From: Micavibrio_A sp964539025
GTDB lineage: Bacteria > Pseudomonadota > Alphaproteobacteria > Micavibrionales > Micavibrionaceae
Direction: 5' to 3'
NCBI GenBank assembly: GCA_964539025.1
Contig: CAZIFA010000002.1
Coordinates: 186,001 to 250,000 of the forward strand
Length of the DNA stretch: 64,000 nucleotides
This document shows, piece by piece, positions 60,883 to 64,000 of this stretch. Under the pieces are notes generated by a model that saw only the letters and a list, made by a program, of their open reading frames with translations, ran no database searches and was not told the origin of the DNA. The translations under genes and the position numbers were made by a program. Position 1 is the stretch's first letter. Each line of letters starts with the position of its first letter.

Positions 60883-62541
60883 ATGTCAGTGTTGCACGAG
60901 CTTCCTCTTGTTTCCACCATCGCCATCGGTCTGGGCATGGCGTTCGTTTGCGGTTTCGCCGCGTCCAAACTGCGCCTTTCGCCGCTGGTCGGCTATCTTC
61001 TGGCAGGCGTAATTATTGGCCCTCACTCGCCAGGATTTATCGCCGATATCGACATCGCCGAGCAACTTTCTGAAATAGGCGTCGTACTGCTGTTATTCGG
61101 CGTAGGATTGCATTTTTCGATTCAAGATTTTATGGAGGTGCGCAAGATCGCCTCGTTCGGTGCCATTTTACGCATTCTCATCATCATGGCGGCGGGCATG
61201 GGCATGTCGTTCATCATGGGATGGAGCCTTAGCACCGGGTTGATCTTCGGTCTTGCCATTTCGGTAGCTTCGACCGTCGTCATGCTCCGCGCCCTAGAAG
61301 ACCATAATTTGCTGCAAACCATTACCGGAAAAATTTCCATCGGCTGGCTGGTCGTCGAGGACGTCGCGATGGTTCTGGCGATGGTTTTGATTCCAGCGCT
61401 TGCCGCAGGTACTGTCACCAATGACGACCATACGGCGCTCGGAATACAGCTTATCACCGCATTCGGCAAGATAGGATTATTCGCGGCGATCATGGTCATC
61501 GTCGGCAAGCGCGTTTTGCCATGGCTGCTCACGGCCGTATCGCGCACCGGATCACGAGAGCTTTTTACCCTCGCCGCGATTTCGATGGCGATGGGGATTG
61601 CATTCGGGGCCGCTATTTTGTTCGGTGTGTCTCTGGCGCTTGGCGCCTTCTTTGCAGGGATGATGATCCGTGAATCCGATTTGAACCACGAAGTCGCTGA
61701 TCGCGTTTTACCTTTTCAGGATGCGTTCGCGGTTTTGTTTTTCGTTGCCGTTGGCATGTTGTTCGATCCCGACGTGATCGTGGAACAACCCTTGGAAGTG
61801 TTCGTCACTGTTCTTTTGATCGTTGCGGTAAAATTCCTTGTGACATTTGGAATCGTCCGCCTGTTCCGCTATCCGATGAAAACATCGCTGCTGATTGCTG
61901 TGGGCCTGGCGCAGATAGGCGAGTTTTCTTTCATTCTGATCGCGCTCGGCGCGAGCGTCGGGTTGATAGACGCCGAAGTCCGAAACCTCGTTCTGGCAGG
62001 CGCTCTTATCTCCATCGCCCTCAATCCCATCTTATTCCGATCCATGCGCGATTGGTGCATACGTTGCGGTATGACGCAAAAAATCTCCGAAGAAGACGCG
62101 CTTTCGCACTTAGAAGCCGAAGAGCGCAAGGCCCTTAAACACTTCATCGTTCTGATCGGCGCGGGACGCGTCGGCACCAGCATTTCAAAAATGCTCAATT
62201 TTGGCGCTTACGATCTGGTCGTCGTCGATGAAAACCGGGAAATCGTCGAAAAGCTTCGCGAAAAGGGAATACATGCTATCGCGGGCGACGCAACGGAACT
62301 CGATATATTGCGCGAAGCGCAGATCGAAAAGGCGGACGCCATCATGATTACACTTCCCGATCCGTTCGACACGCGCCGTATCGTCGAGCTGGTGCGGGAC
62401 ATCAAGCCGGATGTGCGTATTTTCGTCCGTTCGCACAACGACGAAGAAGCCGCTTTCTTCGAAGCCCAGAATGTCGAACTGACCGTCATTCCGACCGAAG
62501 AAATCGCGCGGCGCATGGTTGAAAAGCTCCAACCCGCCTAG
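60883..62541 (+). CDS. KefB/YbaL-type cation:proton antiporter with TrkA-N domain
   Basis: CPA2 antiporter of 552 aa: about 12 membrane spans with LSPLVGYLLAGVIIGPHSPG and GVVLLLFGVGLHFS, then a cytosolic Rossmann RCK/TrkA-N domain (about 405-520) with VLIGAGRVGTSISKML and VVVDENREIVEKL. It probably moves K+ or other cations against protons under nucleotide control. ATG 60883 begins the normal MSVLHELPLVSTI; the GTG at 60868 adds five residues. It overlaps the convergent MFS gene by 4 bases. Confidence 0.93.
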   Translation: MSVLHELPLVSTIAIGLGMAFVCGFAASKLRLSPLVGYLLAGVIIGPHSPGFIADIDIAEQLSEIGVVLLLFGVGLHFSIQDFMEVRKIASFGAILRILIIMAAGMGMSFIMGWSLSTGLIFGLAISVASTVVMLRALEDHNLLQTITGKISIGWLVVEDVAMVLAMVLIPALAAGTVTNDDHTALGIQLITAFGKIGLFAAIMVIVGKRVLPWLLTAVSRTGSRELFTLAAISMAMGIAFGAAILFGVSLALGAFFAGMMIRESDLNHEVADRVLPFQDAFAVLFFVAVGMLFDPDVIVEQPLEVFVTVLLIVAVKFLVTFGIVRLFRYPMKTSLLIAVGLAQIGEFSFILIALGASVGLIDAEVRNLVLAGALISIALNPILFRSMRDWCIRCGMTQKISEEDALSHLEAEERKALKHFIVLIGAGRVGTSISKMLNFGAYDLVVVDENREIVEKLREKGIHAIAGDATELDILREAQIEKADAIMITLPDPFDTRRIVELVRDIKPDVRIFVRSHNDEEAAFFEAQNVELTVIPTEEIARRMVEKLQPA

Positions 62542-63800
62542 TTTTTGCGGTTTTCCTCTTCTTCGGGATAAATCACCGTCTTACGCATCTGCGGAAATAA
62601 AAGCATAGCGCCGCCCGTTACAACCAGCGTTCCGACCCCGCCGACCACCACGCTTGCAACAAGCCCAATCAATTTTGCCAGCACACCGGATTCGAACGCG
62701 CCTATCTCATTGGACGAAATAATGAACATGCTGTTGACCGAACTGACCCTGCCGCGCATATGCTCGGGTGTCAAAAGCTGCACCAGCGTCTGGCGTATCA
62801 CCATGCTGACGGAATCGAACACGCCCGAAAGCGCGAGGAAGAACACCGAAAGCCAGAATGACGTGCTGAGCCCGAAGCCGATCATCGAAACGCCAAAGCC
62901 CGCCACAACCCATAGCAACCTTGTTACCGGAATAGTCTGCATTGGCCGCACGGCCAGAATCAGAGCCATAACCACAGCGCCCAGCGCAGGCGCGCCGCGC
63001 AAAATGCCGAGCCCTTCCGAACCTGTGTGAAGAATGTCGGTTGCAAAGGCGGGGAGAAGCGCAATCGCGCCGCCGAACAATACCGCGAGCATGTCGAGCG
63101 ACATCGCACCCAGAAGCACCGGTGTTTTGACGATGAATTTCCAGCCTTCTTTAATTGATTTAACTGCGGGTTCGCGTATCTGGGCCAATCGTTTCGGACT
63201 TGCCTTGATGAAAAACATCATGAAGAACGCGGCACCCATCAATAAGACGGGCATCATCCACGCCGCCGCTGCGCCATAACCGCCATAGATCAAACCCGCG
63301 ATAGCGGGCGCTACGATGCTCGCCGCCTGGAATCCCGAACTCATCCACGCGGACGCGGCGGACACATCTTTTTTAGGTACGATTTCGGCGAGCAGCGAAA
63401 ATGAAGAGGGCATAATAAAGGCGCGGGCGAAGCCGGAAGCAAAAATTCCGGCATAGGCAAGCCATAAAAACTGCTGTGTTTCCAGATCGAATATGCCACC
63501 GCCAATCAGAAACAACAGCATCGTGGTCCCCGTCAGGGCGGCAAGGCAGTAAAGATAAACCCTTTGCGCACGAGAGTGATCCACCACATATCCCGCAAAC
63601 AGCGCGCAGGCGATCGCGGGGACCGCCTCCATCAAACCGGCAAGACCCAGCAAAAAAGGATCTTTCGTTAAAACGTAAATCTGCCATCCGATGATAACGG
63701 CCTGTGCCTGCAAAGCCGAAAGCGAGAACATGCGCGTGAACAACAAAAGCCTGAAGTCACGCGATTTTAGAACGGTGAATGAAAGGGCTGGTTTGGTCAT
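62538..63800 (-). CDS. MFS transporter (EntS/MFS_3-like)
   Basis: 420 aa, 12 predicted spans. It begins MTKPALSFTVLKSRDFRLLL and has FAGYVVDHSRAQRVYLY (the motif A region), VPKKDVSAASAWMSSGFQAA and, in the second half, LTPEHMRGRVSSVNSMF. This is the pattern of EntS-like exporters. The C-terminus is cytosolic and charged. The substrate is unknown. It follows the edge-truncated helical gene by 11 bases on the same strand. Confidence 0.9.
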   Translation of the reverse strand: MTKPALSFTVLKSRDFRLLLFTRMFSLSALQAQAVIIGWQIYVLTKDPFLLGLAGLMEAVPAIACALFAGYVVDHSRAQRVYLYCLAALTGTTMLLFLIGGGIFDLETQQFLWLAYAGIFASGFARAFIMPSSFSLLAEIVPKKDVSAASAWMSSGFQAASIVAPAIAGLIYGGYGAAAAWMMPVLLMGAAFFMMFFIKASPKRLAQIREPAVKSIKEGWKFIVKTPVLLGAMSLDMLAVLFGGAIALLPAFATDILHTGSEGLGILRGAPALGAVVMALILAVRPMQTIPVTRLLWVVAGFGVSMIGFGLSTSFWLSVFFLALSGVFDSVSMVIRQTLVQLLTPEHMRGRVSSVNSMFIISSNEIGAFESGVLAKLIGLVASVVVGGVGTLVVTGGAMLLFPQMRKTVIYPEEEENRKN

Positions 63801-63811
63801 GAAGGCACGGT

Positions 63812-64000
63812 TTAGTGGTATTTATCGATGGCGATTTTGACCATTTTCTTGAGTTCTTCGGCCTGGGGCCCCGCATCGCTTTTGACACCCGAACGGTTGA
63901 CGATCATCATCGCATCCATATGCGCCTGAATAATCACAACCTGCGCCTTCATGTTCAGATCGGTCCTACCGATATAATCGCGCAAAGATTCCGCGAAATA
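63812..64000 (-). CDS. Helical protein, paralogue of the response-regulator partner, 5' part outside window
   Basis: The 62 visible C-terminal codons end with TAA at 63814-63812. The segments VVIIQAHMDAMMIVNRSG and KMVKIAIDKYH match the C-terminus of the 163-aa protein at 39618-40109 (EIVKAHHASLHMIIV and QQACDRYH). The N-terminus and start lie beyond the edge. The function is unknown; a regulator gene may lie just outside the window. Confidence 0.6.
   Translation of the reverse strand, partial: YFAESLRDYIGRTDLNMKAQVVIIQAHMDAMMIVNRSGVKSDAGPQAEELKKMVKIAIDKYH

Noticed and set aside
1..64000. tRNA, rRNA, CRISPR, insertion sequences or prophage
   Set aside because: I looked for T-loop GGTTCGAATCC-type sequences, regular short direct repeats with spacers and transposase motifs, and saw none.

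Overview
This 64 kb window reads as a chromosomal segment of an alphaproteobacterium. The run ahcY - (ferredoxin-NADP reductase) - tsaE - murU - addB - addA - trxA, together with a DivL-type tyrosine 'histidine kinase', is a typical alphaproteobacterial neighbourhood, and SerA, SerC, AddAB and the IF-3 N-terminus are of alphaproteobacterial type. A Micavibrio-like lineage is possible, but I cannot settle the family from sequence alone. One run of 100 N (32159-32258) shows that this is a scaffold.

Layout. 1-1.2 kb: three minus-strand accessory genes, including the edge-truncated first member of a peptidoglycan-binding-like family and a 46-codon gene. 1.3-6.0 kb: ahcY, an exported family-3 solute-binding protein, a hypothetical gene, a SpoT-like HD hydrolase and purU. 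6.0-20.1 kb: a repeat-rich leader, divL, two small genes, the FNR-like reductase, then the overlapping tsaE-murU-addB-addA run, an intruding 375-codon gene and trxA. 20.1-23.7 kb (minus): thrS, a 59-codon gene, a hypothetical gene and infC. 24.5-37.1 kb (minus): a type I secretion locus with a giant T1SS-143/DUF4114 adhesin (interrupted by the gap), TolC-like, ABC ATPase and HlyD-like genes. 37.3-41.5 kb: an aldehyde dehydrogenase, a CheY-like regulator with a helical partner, CsbD and a start-less second copy of the PG-binding-like gene. 41.6-47.7 kb: serA, serC and serB with small accessory genes between them. 47.6-51.8 kb: a membrane protein, a single-domain ClpA-D1-like AAA+ ATPase and two tandem diverged paralogues of an unrecognised helical family. 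51.8-58.2 kb (minus): a HAD hydrolase, an RsmC-like methyltransferase and a second large RTX/cadherin-like secreted protein. 58.5-64 kb: MATE pump, SIMPL protein, KefB/YbaL antiporter, MFS transporter and the 3' part of a paralogue of the response-regulator partner.

How it works together. The T1SS genes at 24.5-29.7 kb probably export the adhesin encoded just upstream and probably also the second RTX protein 16 kb away, since both carry DUF4114-like modules and similar C-terminal secretion signals. SerA, SerC and SerB form a complete phosphorylated serine pathway. AddA/AddB form one repair nuclease. MurU implies muramic acid salvage, but the usual adjacent kinase gene amgK is missing. DivL places the organism among those with a CckA/DivK/CtrA-type cell-cycle circuit.

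The less explained parts are: the tandem helical paralogues beside the lone ClpA-like domain; several strongly promoted small genes; a repeated box upstream of divL; an infC that seems to start at AUA; a DUF4114 module split by an inserted domain; and an adhesin gap whose true length (306 bp) can be predicted from flanking repeats. No tRNA, rRNA, CRISPR array or insertion sequence was seen.
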